A stretch of DNA of 64,000 nt from Magnetococcales bacterium (GCA_002753565.1 PEAM01000023.1:1-64000), one strand, 5' to 3'. Counted from the first letter of the stretch, positions 6,978 to 15,222 are shown. Notes: a model not told the origin generated them from the letters alone. A program made the numbers and translations.

Positions 6978-7541
6978 TCAGGAGAGCAACCTCTTTTCGA
7001 TTTCGGCGGCTCTTGATTCCAGGTCGACAGAGTCATCCATGCGATAGCCCTTCGTACCATCCGACAGAACAGCCACTGCGAAAGCATGCTGATCTGGATG
7101 GAAGAATGCTGATTCGTAGGCAATGAGTAGATCGTCCAGTTCCTCTTGGTGCCGCTCCTGGAAAGCTCCGGCCATCTGCTTGAATGCCGTCCGCCAGAAT
7201 GTGAGCCGGGCTTGATGAGCCCTATCCTCGAATGGAGTCGGCGACAGGTTCCAACCGAGTTCCGTTGTGACCTGGGATTGTCGGGTGGTTATGTGCTCAG
7301 TGAGCTCCTCGATACGATCAACAACCTCACTGAGACGCCGCTTCTGTTCCCCGATCTCTGAAAGTGATTGATCCTGGCCATATGCACGATGGATCTGGCG
7401 CTTTTCCTCTTCCAACCGGTCAAGCTCCACAGAGGCCGCGTCGAGCTCACGTTGTAGGCAAGTCAGTTTCTGCCGGGCAGTCTGGAGAGTGGCGACCGCC
7501 TGGTCTTTCTGTTTGGCGAGTTCCTGCAGGTTGGTAATCAT
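6978..7541 (-). CDS. Phage coiled-coil protein, paralogue of upstream gene
   Basis: The start at ATG 7541 has the ribosome site AAGGAGA and gives 187 residues. Residues about 5-90 form a long coiled coil (QKDQAVATLQTARQKL, LDRLEEEKRQIHRAY). The C-terminal part contains FWRTAFKQMAGAFQERHQEE and ends AAEIEKRLLS. The same layout and similar C-terminal sequence occur in the gene at 7613-8200, so they are tandem paralogues. They sit downstream of the prohead protease, where head-assembly genes would be expected, but the function is unknown. Confidence 0.65.
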   Translation of the reverse strand: MITNLQELAKQKDQAVATLQTARQKLTCLQRELDAASVELDRLEEEKRQIHRAYGQDQSLSEIGEQKRRLSEVVDRIEELTEHITTRQSQVTTELGWNLSPTPFEDRAHQARLTFWRTAFKQMAGAFQERHQEELDDLLIAYESAFFHPDQHAFAVAVLSDGTKGYRMDDSVDLESRAAEIEKRLLS

Positions 7542-7612
7542 CTTGTCTCCTTCTGGAGATTGGTTGCAGGATGGCCCCACCGGTCGAAGTGAGACCACCC
7601 TCGAGGAAATAA

Positions 7613-8200
7613 TTATTTCAGGATCTGGGTTTCGATTTCCTGGGTACGTTCGGCGAAGTTCTCCGGGTGTTTCCCGTAGATGTCATGCCGTCCACCGATC
7701 AAAACAGCATCGGCGAACATGGACGGGGGAGTGATCATTCCGCCGCCACGATACAACACAAAAAGTTGGTCGAGTTCGGCAGCATGCTCTTTGCGGAACT
7801 GCTCAACCTCAAGGCTGAAGACAGCCCGGAAAAAAGTCTCTGTCGCACTCTGTGCCGTACGGCGAAGCCCTCGTATAACGTGATCACCAAGCTCATTGTC
7901 CAGACGATCAATCAAAGCCTGCGCCAGTTCGTCATGATCTTGCAGCGCCTCCTCGGCAGTTCGGAAACCTTTCCTGGCCACATTCAGACGGGTCATCCCC
8001 CCTTTCTGATCCTTGGCAACGGAAGCGAGCGCCCCCTCTTTCTCATCGTTGGCAACACGAATGGCCTCTTTCAATTTCACCCGCTCCGATTCCATCTCGA
8101 CTATCCGGGCCTGGAGAGTATCCCGTTGCTCCTCGGATGCCTGCAGATCAGCCATAGCATCGTTCTTCGCGGCGGCAAGTTTTTTCAGTTCGGTACTCAT
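7613..8200 (-). CDS. Phage coiled-coil protein, tandem paralogue
   Basis: A 195-residue protein with an N-terminal coiled coil (KLAAAKNDAMADLQASEEQR) and a globular C-terminus containing FFRAVFSLEVEQFRKEHAAE and ending TQEIETQILK. Positions align with the following gene (FWRTAFKQM...ERHQEE, AAEIEKRLLS). It lies 44 bases after the protease-scaffold gene on the same strand. A structural or assembly role is inferred only from position. Confidence 0.65.
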   Translation of the reverse strand: MSTELKKLAAAKNDAMADLQASEEQRDTLQARIVEMESERVKLKEAIRVANDEKEGALASVAKDQKGGMTRLNVARKGFRTAEEALQDHDELAQALIDRLDNELGDHVIRGLRRTAQSATETFFRAVFSLEVEQFRKEHAAELDQLFVLYRGGGMITPPSMFADAVLIGGRHDIYGKHPENFAERTQEIETQILK

Positions 8201-8244
8201 GATTTTCTTCCTCTATATTTCAGTGTGAATGATTTCAGTTGTTA

Positions 8245-8556
8245 TTACGGGCGTGCGTTGGCTTCGGTGAGGTATGCTTCATGAACCTTTGGATGGTTGT
8301 TGACCACCTCTCTCACGGCCTCCGACCGGGATTTTCCGGCTTCAACGGCCATGTCTACCAGTCCATTAAACATGATTTTTCCGGCTCCATCGGCGGGTTT
8401 CTGAGAGTTGGCCGGTTGTTCGTTGATGGCTCGGATATAATCTTGGTGAGCCTCCGGGTAATGGTGGGCTATATGCCGGCTAGCTTCGGACTTGGATTTC
8501 CCCTCGGCTTGAGCCTGGGCAAAAAGCTGTTCGTATTCATTGATCGGGTTGGTCAT
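8245..8556 (-). CDS. Possible nested scaffold protein from internal start
   Basis: In frame within the protease gene, ATG 8556 is preceded by AAAAAGGAAA at suitable spacing and would give 103 residues starting MTNPINEYEQLFAQAQ. This product contains the last two of the three C-terminal repeats and no protease domain. Nested scaffold genes at the 3' end of ClpP-type protease genes are known in lambda-like phages. Expression from this start is inference. Confidence 0.4.
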   Translation of the reverse strand: MTNPINEYEQLFAQAQAEGKSKSEASRHIAHHYPEAHQDYIRAINEQPANSQKPADGAGKIMFNGLVDMAVEAGKSRSEAVREVVNNHPKVHEAYLTEANARP

Positions 8557-9366
8557 GGTTGGGGTTTCCTTTTTGGGTTGGATGTGGGTGTTTTTGGCGC
8601 CAAAGGCTTTCCTATAGCCGATGGGGTCTTCCTGGGAGACTTTCGCAACCGCGTCAACCATGCGCATGCCTCCGCTGTTGACCAGTTCCAATATTCTCGC
8701 CTCAGCCCCTTTCGTCTGGACTGTCTTTGGCCTTGGCGGGGTTGTCGGTTTGGAGCCCGATGATCTGAGCGACATACTGCGGGCCTGCGCCACAAGTTGA
8801 GCCGGGGGGCATGAAAAGCAGGTCAGATCCATATGGGCCGTGACCTCAATCGGGCCGGTTACCTCATCGCAAAAACCTTTTTCCTTGGCCTCGGCGGCAG
8901 TTAGCCAGGTTTCAGCGGACATCATCTCCTTGATCTCTTCAACCGATATACCGGTTTTCCAGGAGTATTTATTCGCCAGGGTATCCCGAACTTTATCCAA
9001 GGTCTGGCCCATTTTTCGCATTTTCTCAGCGTCACCGGCAACCGTGCCACTGGGATTGTGGACCATCAGAAACGAGTTGCTCGGCATGACCAGCTTTTCA
9101 CCGGAAATGGCGATCACACTGGCTATGCTGGCGGCCACGCCATCAACATGAACAGTGACAGTGCGGCGCCGCTCGATGGCGTTTGAAATAGCCAGCCCCT
9201 CGAAAACGCTTCCGCCTGGCGAATTGATGTACAAATCAACCGGTCCGGTTGACTGGCTCAGTTCACCGATGAACTCTTTGGCTGTGATGCCGTATCGGCC
9301 GATGGAATCGTGGATGTTGACCACGGTCCGATCTCCCTTGTTTTGAAATTCATACCAACTCTGCAT
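8245..9366 (-). CDS. ClpP-type prohead protease with C-terminal repeat region
   Basis: A 373-residue protein. Residues 1-185 are a ClpP/crotonase-fold phage protease: LYINSPGGSVFEGLAI, a catalytic serine in DGVAASIASVIA, and a histidine in FLMVHNPSG. Phage proteases of this type process head or scaffold proteins during capsid maturation. Residues about 225-373 contain three repeats of roughly 35 residues, centred on VDAVAKVSQEDPIGYRKAF, SEASRHIAHHYPEAHQDYI and SEAVREVVNNHPKVHEAYL. An internal ATG with its own ribosome site (8556) could produce a separate scaffold, as in lambda C/Nu3. Confidence 0.8.
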   Translation of the reverse strand: MQSWYEFQNKGDRTVVNIHDSIGRYGITAKEFIGELSQSTGPVDLYINSPGGSVFEGLAISNAIERRRTVTVHVDGVAASIASVIAISGEKLVMPSNSFLMVHNPSGTVAGDAEKMRKMGQTLDKVRDTLANKYSWKTGISVEEIKEMMSAETWLTAAEAKEKGFCDEVTGPIEVTAHMDLTCFSCPPAQLVAQARSMSLRSSGSKPTTPPRPKTVQTKGAEARILELVNSGGMRMVDAVAKVSQEDPIGYRKAFGAKNTHIQPKKETPTMTNPINEYEQLFAQAQAEGKSKSEASRHIAHHYPEAHQDYIRAINEQPANSQKPADGAGKIMFNGLVDMAVEAGKSRSEAVREVVNNHPKVHEAYLTEANARP

Positions 9367-9375
9367 TGTGTTCTC

Positions 9376-9558
9376 CTATCTGAAATCCGTGTTTGGAATG
9401 TTGATCTTTACCAATGGGTCTGCTGCTCTCTCCAATTCGGCCAGCATGACGCGCGCTGCTTGATAATCACCTTTGACGATGGTCGTCAGGATCTCGGCAA
9501 CCTCAGGTGGTTGCTGTTTTGGTTCCGGCGCCGGCGGCCGGGTTGTGGTGTCATTCAT
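9376..9558 (-). CDS. Small phage protein, function unknown
   Basis: A 60-residue protein beginning MNDTTTRPPAPEPKQQP, preceded by CGGAGGA. After a proline-rich leader, a helical part (VAEILTTIVKGDYQAARVMLAELERAAD, split here only for description) fills the rest. It lies 9 bases before the protease start and is likely co-translated with it. Family not recognised. Confidence 0.55.
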   Translation of the reverse strand: MNDTTTRPPAPEPKQQPPEVAEILTTIVKGDYQAARVMLAELERAADPLVKINIPNTDFR

Positions 9559-9568
9559 GGTTCCTCCG

Positions 9569-10027
9569 TTAGTGAATAGTTTCTGAACCCGAATGCCAAT
9601 TCATCGAAAGGCTGGCCACAAAATCATCAGGCAGCCGGTAGGCGGCTGGTTCAGTATTGGTTGATCCAGATTGGCAATTGATGAGTTTGACCGCCTCTGC
9701 TGAAATTCCATCTTCCCAAGCTACGACCAGGAGGGCATCTCCATCACGAGCTCTTCGAACGGCCTCTTTCAATCTGTGTTTTGCAGTTTTCTTCCGGGAA
9801 ATCTCAACGATGATCAATGTCCCGTTGTGCTGTTCCGTGGCCGCTGCAATTGTATTCAGAACATGCTGCCCAAGTTCTGAGACCATATTTATGTCCCGGC
9901 TGATAGTGAAACCGAGGAATACGGTCTTGTGGCGATTCACTACAGTCTCGAAAGCCATGATTTTGAATTGGTCGTGTACCTGTAGGGGGTATGATTTCAC
10001 GCTGTACTGTCCTTGATCTGACGCCAT
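9569..10027 (-). CDS. Phage hypothetical protein
   Basis: A 152-residue open frame starting MASDQGQYSVKSYPLQV; a later start (MAFETVV, about 9958) is possible because no clear ribosome site precedes 10027. The centre has alternating hydrophobic strands (TVFLGFTISRDI, GTLIIVEISRKK, DALLVVAWEDG), suggesting an alpha/beta fold. The first start overlaps the upstream gene by 31 bases. Function unknown. Confidence 0.5.
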   Translation of the reverse strand: MASDQGQYSVKSYPLQVHDQFKIMAFETVVNRHKTVFLGFTISRDINMVSELGQHVLNTIAAATEQHNGTLIIVEISRKKTAKHRLKEAVRRARDGDALLVVAWEDGISAEAVKLINCQSGSTNTEPAAYRLPDDFVASLSMNWHSGSETIH

Positions 10028-10314
10028 TCAATTTGTGACTCATCAAAAGCAACCGGTGGATGACATCGGCCGCAGCTCCATCCAGCCCAATCGTGGCGCT
10101 TCCAGAACTTCACCCCGGCGCAAACGTAGCAGATGGTGTTCTCTGCCTTATCCTCCGTGTGACACGAGGAAACTGTTTTGTGCAGAGCAGGTGTCACAGA
10201 ATTTTCTTTGTTTATATAAATAGTTGCAGGCTGTTGTGACACTTGTGACGCCTGTGACACCTGTTTTGTGTCTACCTTCTCGACATCTTTCAGACACTCA
10301 TCCCAGATCGACAT
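9997..10314 (-). CDS. Zinc-ribbon-like phage protein
   Basis: The start at ATG 10314 is preceded by GAGGAGGAA and gives 105 residues. The C-terminal half has CYVCAG and SCGRCHPP, a C-x2-C...C-x2-C pattern typical of a zinc ribbon. The N-terminal half includes VSQASQVSQQ, which is encoded by 9-bp repeats of the TGTGACACC type that also occur outside the gene, so DNA repeat constraint rather than protein function may shape this part. It lies just downstream of the candidate origin. Confidence 0.6.
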   Translation of the reverse strand: MSIWDECLKDVEKVDTKQVSQASQVSQQPATIYINKENSVTPALHKTVSSCHTEDKAENTICYVCAGVKFWKRHDWAGWSCGRCHPPVAFDESQIEWRQIKDSTA

Positions 10315-10470
10315 ACCATTCCTCCTCACATGTGTGCGCGCATACCCCCGTCACACCCGTCACATACACCCTCTATATATATCTAAATAATTAATATATT
10401 TATATTTATAGAGGACAAACACTGTGACACCGTCACGTCACAACCTGTGACACCTGTGACACCTGCCATT
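10157..10470. repeat. Iteron-like 9-bp repeats and AT-rich block, candidate origin
   Basis: The octamer TGTGACAC occurs at 10158, 10235, 10253, 10423, 10446 and 10455, a variant TGTGACGC at 10244, and an inverted copy GTGTCACA at 10191. The groups at 10235-10260 and 10446-10462 are spaced exactly 9 bp apart. Between the groups lies an AT-rich block (about 10371-10412) made almost wholly of A and T. The primase-helicase gene starts its coding region next door. Iterons plus an AT-rich unwinding region beside a replication gene is the layout of many phage and plasmid origins. Confidence 0.55.
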
Positions 10471-10472
10471 TC

Positions 10473-13013
10473 TTACCCTTCGCGGACAATCACCCGATAA
10501 TCAAAACACCATGCCCGGCACTGAACCTTACTTGGAGAACCGTTCTTGGTAACATCAAAGCGATCACGCCTTGTTCCAACATAAGATGGATGTTCCTGAA
10601 GTGCCGGTTGCAGATCCTTGAGGTTGAACGATGTGTGGTTTTTCTCGCGGAGATAGGCCAGACAATTTTCTACGTGAACAACAATTTCCCCTTTATCTTT
10701 CCTGAGCAGGATCAAGGGGACGTCAGCAAATCGCTGATCAATATCCTGCTCCATCAGTACCTTCAAAAATGAGTCGGCAATCGTTTCTTGCCGTTGCTCA
10801 CACTCAGCCATCTTTTTCTGGCCAATCATCTCAATGTATGGGAGCAGGTTGTGGTCAATACCAATAATCGCTGACATCAACCGGTGGAACGCCAGAAGAA
10901 TACCGTGGTTCTCATTGATCCGATTATCTGGAACAGATTGCTGCAGATCCTTCTTGGCTCTTTCAAATGCTGTCGGCCATTGCTTCTCGATCTGTTTTCT
11001 GTGTTTCATGATCTCAGTAAAAAAACTGGCAAGCTCCGGTAAAGCCATCTTTGTCAGTGTGTCATAAGCTGACCTTGTCACATCGGTAAGGCTGTCTTTG
11101 GAAATTCCGACAGAGATGACTCGTTCTTTCTGGGCCCGGCTACTGAACGCCTCTGTGTTTTGGACGAACATCAAAGAGGCCAGGAAAGGAATATCTCGGG
11201 TCCGGGTATCTGTAGTTTTTAATGCCTGCACCTGGAGCGCATTTCCATAGTTGTACAGAGGAAGAATGCTATCGACATCAAACCGTATTTTTTCCCTGTC
11301 ATTCCCTTCGATCAGAGCTTTGAACATTCCCGATCGTTGGGCCAGCTTCCGAATTTCTCCCTTACTCGTGTTGACCCGGTTCATGGCCAGACCTTCTTCA
11401 TCAAGCCCTTGTATTGCATTCAGCAGACGGACAAGTCTGGACTTCCCGGTCTGAGGATCACCAAAAATAGATAGAAAAGGGAAAAAACCGATCTCCTCCT
11501 TGATCTGATTCACCCACCAGCAAGCAACCACCCAGGCTATTGCAGTGATTCCAACCTCACCCCAGGCTTGATAGACAAGCTTCCATATCTCAGCCGGTGG
11601 TTTGCCCGCCTCAGGCTTCAGGGATGGTTGTTGTACTGGTCGAACTTTATCTGAACGGGAAAGGTCGAAGATTTTTCTCTTGTTTGGGAGTAGGAGTTTT
11701 CCACCTCGATCAATGGCAAAATTCAAAAGAACATAACACCCGGTTTTGGAGTCATATCCGGTCGTAGTCAGTTGTCTGACAACCGGCGCACCAGATTCCA
11801 CAATCTTTCTGGCCAAAGCTAAAGATGGGTTCCGGTCACCTTCCCAAAGCACTCTGGATCGCTGCATGAACACCGCAGTCAGTTTACTGGAACTAGCCAA
11901 TTCATCCGCCGTGACGCTGCATGACACCGTCTTCCCTTTTCTCGGTGAGATGTTTAGATGGAATCGGTTTATCGGCTCATCCTGATTGGTGTCATCCAAT
12001 TGGAAGTGGTCAACCTCAACGGTAAAGTTTGAGACTTTGCGGGAATGAAGCTCAGGAGGTTTTTTTTCTGTCCCTGCTTTTGCGTAGGAGTAATAATGAC
12101 AACCCTGAAAATCAAACAGGCCAGGAACACGGCCGAAAAAGCCATGATAGACCTCGACGTATTCTTGTGCAGTGCTGGCCAGAGATAGAGACGCTCTGGT
12201 CTCGAACTCATCAAAGCTTTTTTCAAATCTTTCCTTTGCGGTTTCCAGCGATCCGGCCTGCAGAAAATCATTCCAGTCTCCGATGATCGGCTCTATGGCC
12301 CCAGCCTCTGGAAATGCCTCCTTCCATTTCTTCAGCGCCCTACGACCCGCTGCATCCCTATCAAATCCGAAAACCAGCTTTGGGAATTCGTCGAGATCAA
12401 ATTTTTCAGGTTTTTGCCCAGCAGATAATAGTGCAATTGCCTGATTACCCATCTCGACATGGGAAAGAGCATCAATGATCCCTTCTGTGGCGATAGTTCT
12501 CTGATTCGGATCATATTCAATTCCAGGATGTTGCCAGTAAAGCCCACCGCACGAACCGGAATTGTGAGTTTTTCCTTCTCCTTGAGGAGGATTGAATAAC
12601 CGACCGTTTTCCACTCCGTGAGCAACTTCAAACATAACCCCACCGCTCCCGGTTCGGCGGATATTCGGCTGATAACGATACTTCAATCCCTCAAGTGACT
12701 TGTTGAGCCCACGCATTTGCAGGAAAGCAGTTGCCGGTTTGTTTGGATCCTCTTTCGTCGGCTTGTAATCTCGTTCAACCTGCTGTTTCAACTCAGGGAA
12801 CAGATCAAGGGTTTTCACCTTGGCGCCACATTTGTTCAATCGGTTGCAGATAACTGCCAACGGAGATTTAGTGTATGCCCAAGCTTCCTTGCTTCCACAT
12901 CCAGAGCAAACAAGTCCCGACATGCTGGATTGGTTTTCCCGGAACTTCGGACCACGATATTCAGAATCTCGCAGCCGATCTCGAACCTTGTCTATGAACA
13001 GGGAGTCAACCAT
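10473..13013 (-). CDS. Primase-helicase, replication protein
   Basis: A protein of about 846 residues from ATG 13013; a GTG at 13025 is an alternative start. Residues about 30-65 form a zinc-binding domain (CSGCGSKEAW ... CNRLNKCG). A TOPRIM-like primase region follows (ATEGIIDALSHVE near 171-183 and FGFDRDAAG near 215-223). A Walker A motif, GDPQTGKSR, lies at 518-526, within a DUF927/helicase-like ATPase region. Such proteins prime and unwind DNA for phage, satellite or plasmid replication. The adjacent iteron-like repeats support an origin nearby. It is in the integrase-to-structural direction of transcription. Confidence 0.8.
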   Translation of the reverse strand: MVDSLFIDKVRDRLRDSEYRGPKFRENQSSMSGLVCSGCGSKEAWAYTKSPLAVICNRLNKCGAKVKTLDLFPELKQQVERDYKPTKEDPNKPATAFLQMRGLNKSLEGLKYRYQPNIRRTGSGGVMFEVAHGVENGRLFNPPQGEGKTHNSGSCGGLYWQHPGIEYDPNQRTIATEGIIDALSHVEMGNQAIALLSAGQKPEKFDLDEFPKLVFGFDRDAAGRRALKKWKEAFPEAGAIEPIIGDWNDFLQAGSLETAKERFEKSFDEFETRASLSLASTAQEYVEVYHGFFGRVPGLFDFQGCHYYSYAKAGTEKKPPELHSRKVSNFTVEVDHFQLDDTNQDEPINRFHLNISPRKGKTVSCSVTADELASSSKLTAVFMQRSRVLWEGDRNPSLALARKIVESGAPVVRQLTTTGYDSKTGCYVLLNFAIDRGGKLLLPNKRKIFDLSRSDKVRPVQQPSLKPEAGKPPAEIWKLVYQAWGEVGITAIAWVVACWWVNQIKEEIGFFPFLSIFGDPQTGKSRLVRLLNAIQGLDEEGLAMNRVNTSKGEIRKLAQRSGMFKALIEGNDREKIRFDVDSILPLYNYGNALQVQALKTTDTRTRDIPFLASLMFVQNTEAFSSRAQKERVISVGISKDSLTDVTRSAYDTLTKMALPELASFFTEIMKHRKQIEKQWPTAFERAKKDLQQSVPDNRINENHGILLAFHRLMSAIIGIDHNLLPYIEMIGQKKMAECEQRQETIADSFLKVLMEQDIDQRFADVPLILLRKDKGEIVVHVENCLAYLREKNHTSFNLKDLQPALQEHPSYVGTRRDRFDVTKNGSPSKVQCRAWCFDYRVIVREG

Positions 13014-13332
13014 CGCCGCCAACACCCCTCTGAGCTGACTTTCGTTTTCTAAACATTACAGATACTTAGCCAGGATTAACTGAATTTCTGCACCTGTGCG
13101 CAGTGTTTCCCACGGTGAGAGATTACACACTGGGGGAGTCCGTGCGCCGGTTGTCGGCTGGGCAAAAAAAAGAGAGGGTATTCGTTCCATCTGTACTCCT
13201 TCCGGCCATCCTGCCACCCACTCTGAACAGCTTCAGCGTGTTCCTGGAGCGGGTTTTCTGGCAAAATGGCGGTCACTTGGTTGGTAGCAAGTTTAGCCCC
13301 TGGGGACGCCTGGCCCCGGGGGTTTTGTCGTT
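13014..13332. other. Gap between primase and excisionase genes
   Basis: A 66-codon minus-strand frame (13076-13276, GTG start, CVISHRGKHC near its end) is possible but lacks a ribosome site. A GC-rich hairpin, CCCCTGGGG/CCCCGGGGG (13297-13322), is followed by TTTT on the + strand. Nothing else is recognised. Confidence 0.35.
13297..13326 (+). terminator. Hairpin with T-run, possible terminator
   Basis: CCCCTGGGG and CCCCGGGGG pair with one mismatch around an 8-base loop and are followed by TTTT. The polarity fits the + strand, where no gene lies upstream, so its role is unclear; it may block transcription running against the excisionase gene. Confidence 0.35.
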
Positions 13333-13641
13333 TTAGGTATTGACAGTTTCTGCAGTTGACCGTTGGATGCGATCAGCAATCCATTTTTCGCAGTCAACAC
13401 GCCGATAACGAATAGCGGTTCCAATCCTAAAAAACGGAATGAAATCACCTGTCATGCGAGCTTTGGCTTGGGTAGATGTGGGGATGTTGTATTCTTTAGC
13501 CAACCCCAGAGGAGTAAGAACCTCGGGTTTCAACTTAAATGCTTCAGAATTATGAAACGTGTCCTTGATTAGGTTCTCAAGGAATTGTTTAAGTGAGTCA
13601 GCAGATCCTGGAATACTGCCTTGTGGGGTATCGGGATTCAT
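13333..13641 (-). CDS. Excisionase-like helix-turn-helix protein
   Basis: The start at ATG 13641 has the ribosome site GGAGAGA and yields 102 residues. Residues about 45-95 form a winged helix of the AlpA/excisionase type: EVLTPLGLAKEYNIPTSTQA, then a wing and RIGTAIRYRRVDCEKWIADR. Such proteins bend attachment-site DNA or regulate the integrase. It is located 155 bases downstream of the integrase gene on the same strand. Confidence 0.65.
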   Translation of the reverse strand: MNPDTPQGSIPGSADSLKQFLENLIKDTFHNSEAFKLKPEVLTPLGLAKEYNIPTSTQAKARMTGDFIPFFRIGTAIRYRRVDCEKWIADRIQRSTAETVNT

Positions 13642-13796
13642 CTTTCTCTCCAACGTGTGATGTGTAGGAACCCTGTTGTAATCAGAGCTACTAAGGGTTT
13701 TCACCGGCGTTGGGAAGAAAGGTTAGGCCATGTCAGGAGCCTGTATAAAACGGAAGGATTTCCGCAAACATAAATGTAAATTATTTCAACATGTTG

Positions 13797-14951
13797 TCAT
13801 GCTTTTTTCTGTTTTCTTGCTTTATCAAGGCTCACCACTTGAGCGATCCCACTTGATGCTTTTCGCAATGCCTCATCCTTGATATGAGCGTACCGTTGGG
13901 TCATCGCCCCAGTTTTATGTCCAAGCAATTGTTGGACGTGATACAGTTCTGCCCCTGAGTTAAGAACCATGCTAGCGAAGGTGTGTCTTAGGTCGTGAAT
14001 TTTCATATCTTCAATCCCTGCATTTTTGATTGCTGTCGCCCATGGCTTTTTCACGGTGGTGAGGTGTGCGCCAGGCTTTTGTCCGGGAAAGACATACATG
14101 CCGATCTTAACATCCTCCTGACTTTCAAGGATTTCCATTGCAGCATCATTCAAAGGGATTACCTGGCCACTTGATTTTTTTCCCTTGGTAAACGGAATCC
14201 TCCACTGCTTTCGATCCATGTCAATATCTGCCCAACGTGCGGACAAGACGCTTCCAGATCTGGCTCCTGTAAATAGCATCAGCCCGATTGCTGCCCTTGA
14301 TACGGGACTTGTCTTCTCCAGTGCCTGAAACAACCGGCCAAGCTCATCCTCATCCAACCACCGGGTGCGCTGGTTATTCTCCTGCTCTATTTTGACTCGC
14401 TCGGCAGGGTTCGCATCAATAATCTTTTCATGTATGAAAAAGTTAAACATCGTTTTGATCAATGCAAGATATCGATTGCAGGTGGCTATGGCTCGCCCAT
14501 CCGACTTAACGCTGGCAATCATCCGGCGAACATCTCTTTCCGTTATCGTATTAACGGGCCGATTACCCCAGGCAGGGATCAATCGAAGGTTTAGCTTGTT
14601 CTGATCATCTTTCAGGCTTATTTTGCCGCTGGCATGGACCAGATACCTTTCGGCAAATTGACCGAAGGTAGGGACTTCCCGGTCATCTCTTCGTGTCTGT
14701 GCAGGGTCTTCCCCTTTCGACGCCAACCGCAATAATTCAACTGCCTCTTTTCTAGCTTGTTCCAGGGTCCATTTCCCAAAGTCACCAATAGCATACCGTT
14801 TGGATGCCCGACCGATCCGGTAACGAATCATGAAGCTCTTTCGACCACTCGGGTATACCCGCAGAACAAATCCTTTTAGAGAATCATCGGAATATTCCAC
14901 TCGTTTTTCGGTAGGCTTCAGGCTGTCTATCACTCGCTTTGTCAGGTTCAT
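13797..14951 (-). CDS. int: Tyrosine integrase
   Basis: The start at ATG 14951 is preceded by GGAG and gives 384 residues. Residues 1-85 are the arm-DNA-binding domain of DUF4102 type (RVIDSLKPTEKR, GKWTLEQARKEAVELL). The core-binding domain follows (TFGQFAERYLVHASGKIS). The catalytic domain has the arginine in LMLFTGARSGSVLSARW, the HDLRHTFAS box, LGHK, and the tyrosine nucleophile in AMTQRYAHI. The gene lies next to the tRNA-Thr fragment into which it presumably integrated the element. Confidence 0.9.
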   Translation of the reverse strand: MNLTKRVIDSLKPTEKRVEYSDDSLKGFVLRVYPSGRKSFMIRYRIGRASKRYAIGDFGKWTLEQARKEAVELLRLASKGEDPAQTRRDDREVPTFGQFAERYLVHASGKISLKDDQNKLNLRLIPAWGNRPVNTITERDVRRMIASVKSDGRAIATCNRYLALIKTMFNFFIHEKIIDANPAERVKIEQENNQRTRWLDEDELGRLFQALEKTSPVSRAAIGLMLFTGARSGSVLSARWADIDMDRKQWRIPFTKGKKSSGQVIPLNDAAMEILESQEDVKIGMYVFPGQKPGAHLTTVKKPWATAIKNAGIEDMKIHDLRHTFASMVLNSGAELYHVQQLLGHKTGAMTQRYAHIKDEALRKASSGIAQVVSLDKARKQKKA

Positions 14952-15125
14952 GGCACACTCCATAGGGGAAAATGACAGCTATTCCGTGGATCTACTCATA
15001 CTGTCTGGGGACACAATAGGGACACATCTGAACGGAATTCAGGGGAATCTCTAGGAACATAATAAACCGAATTTCTGCAAAATCAATAGGTAAGAAATCT
15101 CAGGAAACGTCAGGAAAGGCGGATA

Positions 15126-15176
15126 CTCGGATTTGTAATCCGTAGGTCACGAGTTCGACTCTTGTCGCCGGCACCA
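15126..15176 (+). tRNA. 3' fragment of tRNA-Thr(UGU), attachment site
   Basis: The sequence contains an anticodon arm with loop TTTGTAA (anticodon TGT), variable region AGGTC, a T arm ACGAG-TTCGACT-CTTGT and the 3' acceptor strand ending ACCA at 15176. The 5' half (acceptor strand and D arm) is absent upstream, so this is not a complete gene. A half tRNA beside an integrase is the usual sign of an att site; the intact tRNA should lie at the other end of the element. The shared core probably begins near 15128. Confidence 0.8.
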
Positions 15177-15184
15177 TTAAAATC

Positions 15185-15222
15185 AATGGCTTAGACTAGA
15201 AATGGTCTAGGCCATTTTTATT
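15185..15222 (+). terminator. Terminator following the tRNA gene
   Basis: AATGGCTTAGAC (15185-15196) pairs with GTCTAGGCCATT (15205-15216) with one G-T pair, followed by TTTATTT. This is a strong intrinsic terminator that belongs to the tRNA gene and stayed on this side after integration. Confidence 0.7.

Larger units (their letters stand above)
1..15176. mobile_element. Integrated phage/phage-like element, right-hand part
   Basis: The segment carries a tyrosine integrase, an excisionase-like protein, a primase-helicase, a ClpP-type prohead protease, a Mor-type activator, an antirepressor remnant and toxin-antitoxin modules, packed with many small genes. It ends at a 3' tRNA-Thr fragment directly beyond the integrase, as expected for integration into a tRNA gene. 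The left boundary is not in the window. Beyond 15176 the content changes abruptly to long chromosomal operons. Terminase, portal, capsid and tail genes are not seen here, so whether it is a complete phage or a satellite cannot be told. Confidence 0.85.

Noticed and set aside
10157-10470. CRISPR array
   Set aside because: The repeat units are only 8-9 bp, contiguous at 9-bp spacing, without spacers of 25-40 bp.
15126-15176. Complete functional tRNA-Thr gene
   Set aside because: The 5' acceptor strand and D arm are missing upstream.
1-15176. Mu-like transposable phage
   Set aside because: Although a Mor-type activator is present, no Mu-type transposase is seen and a tyrosine integrase with a tRNA site explains integration.
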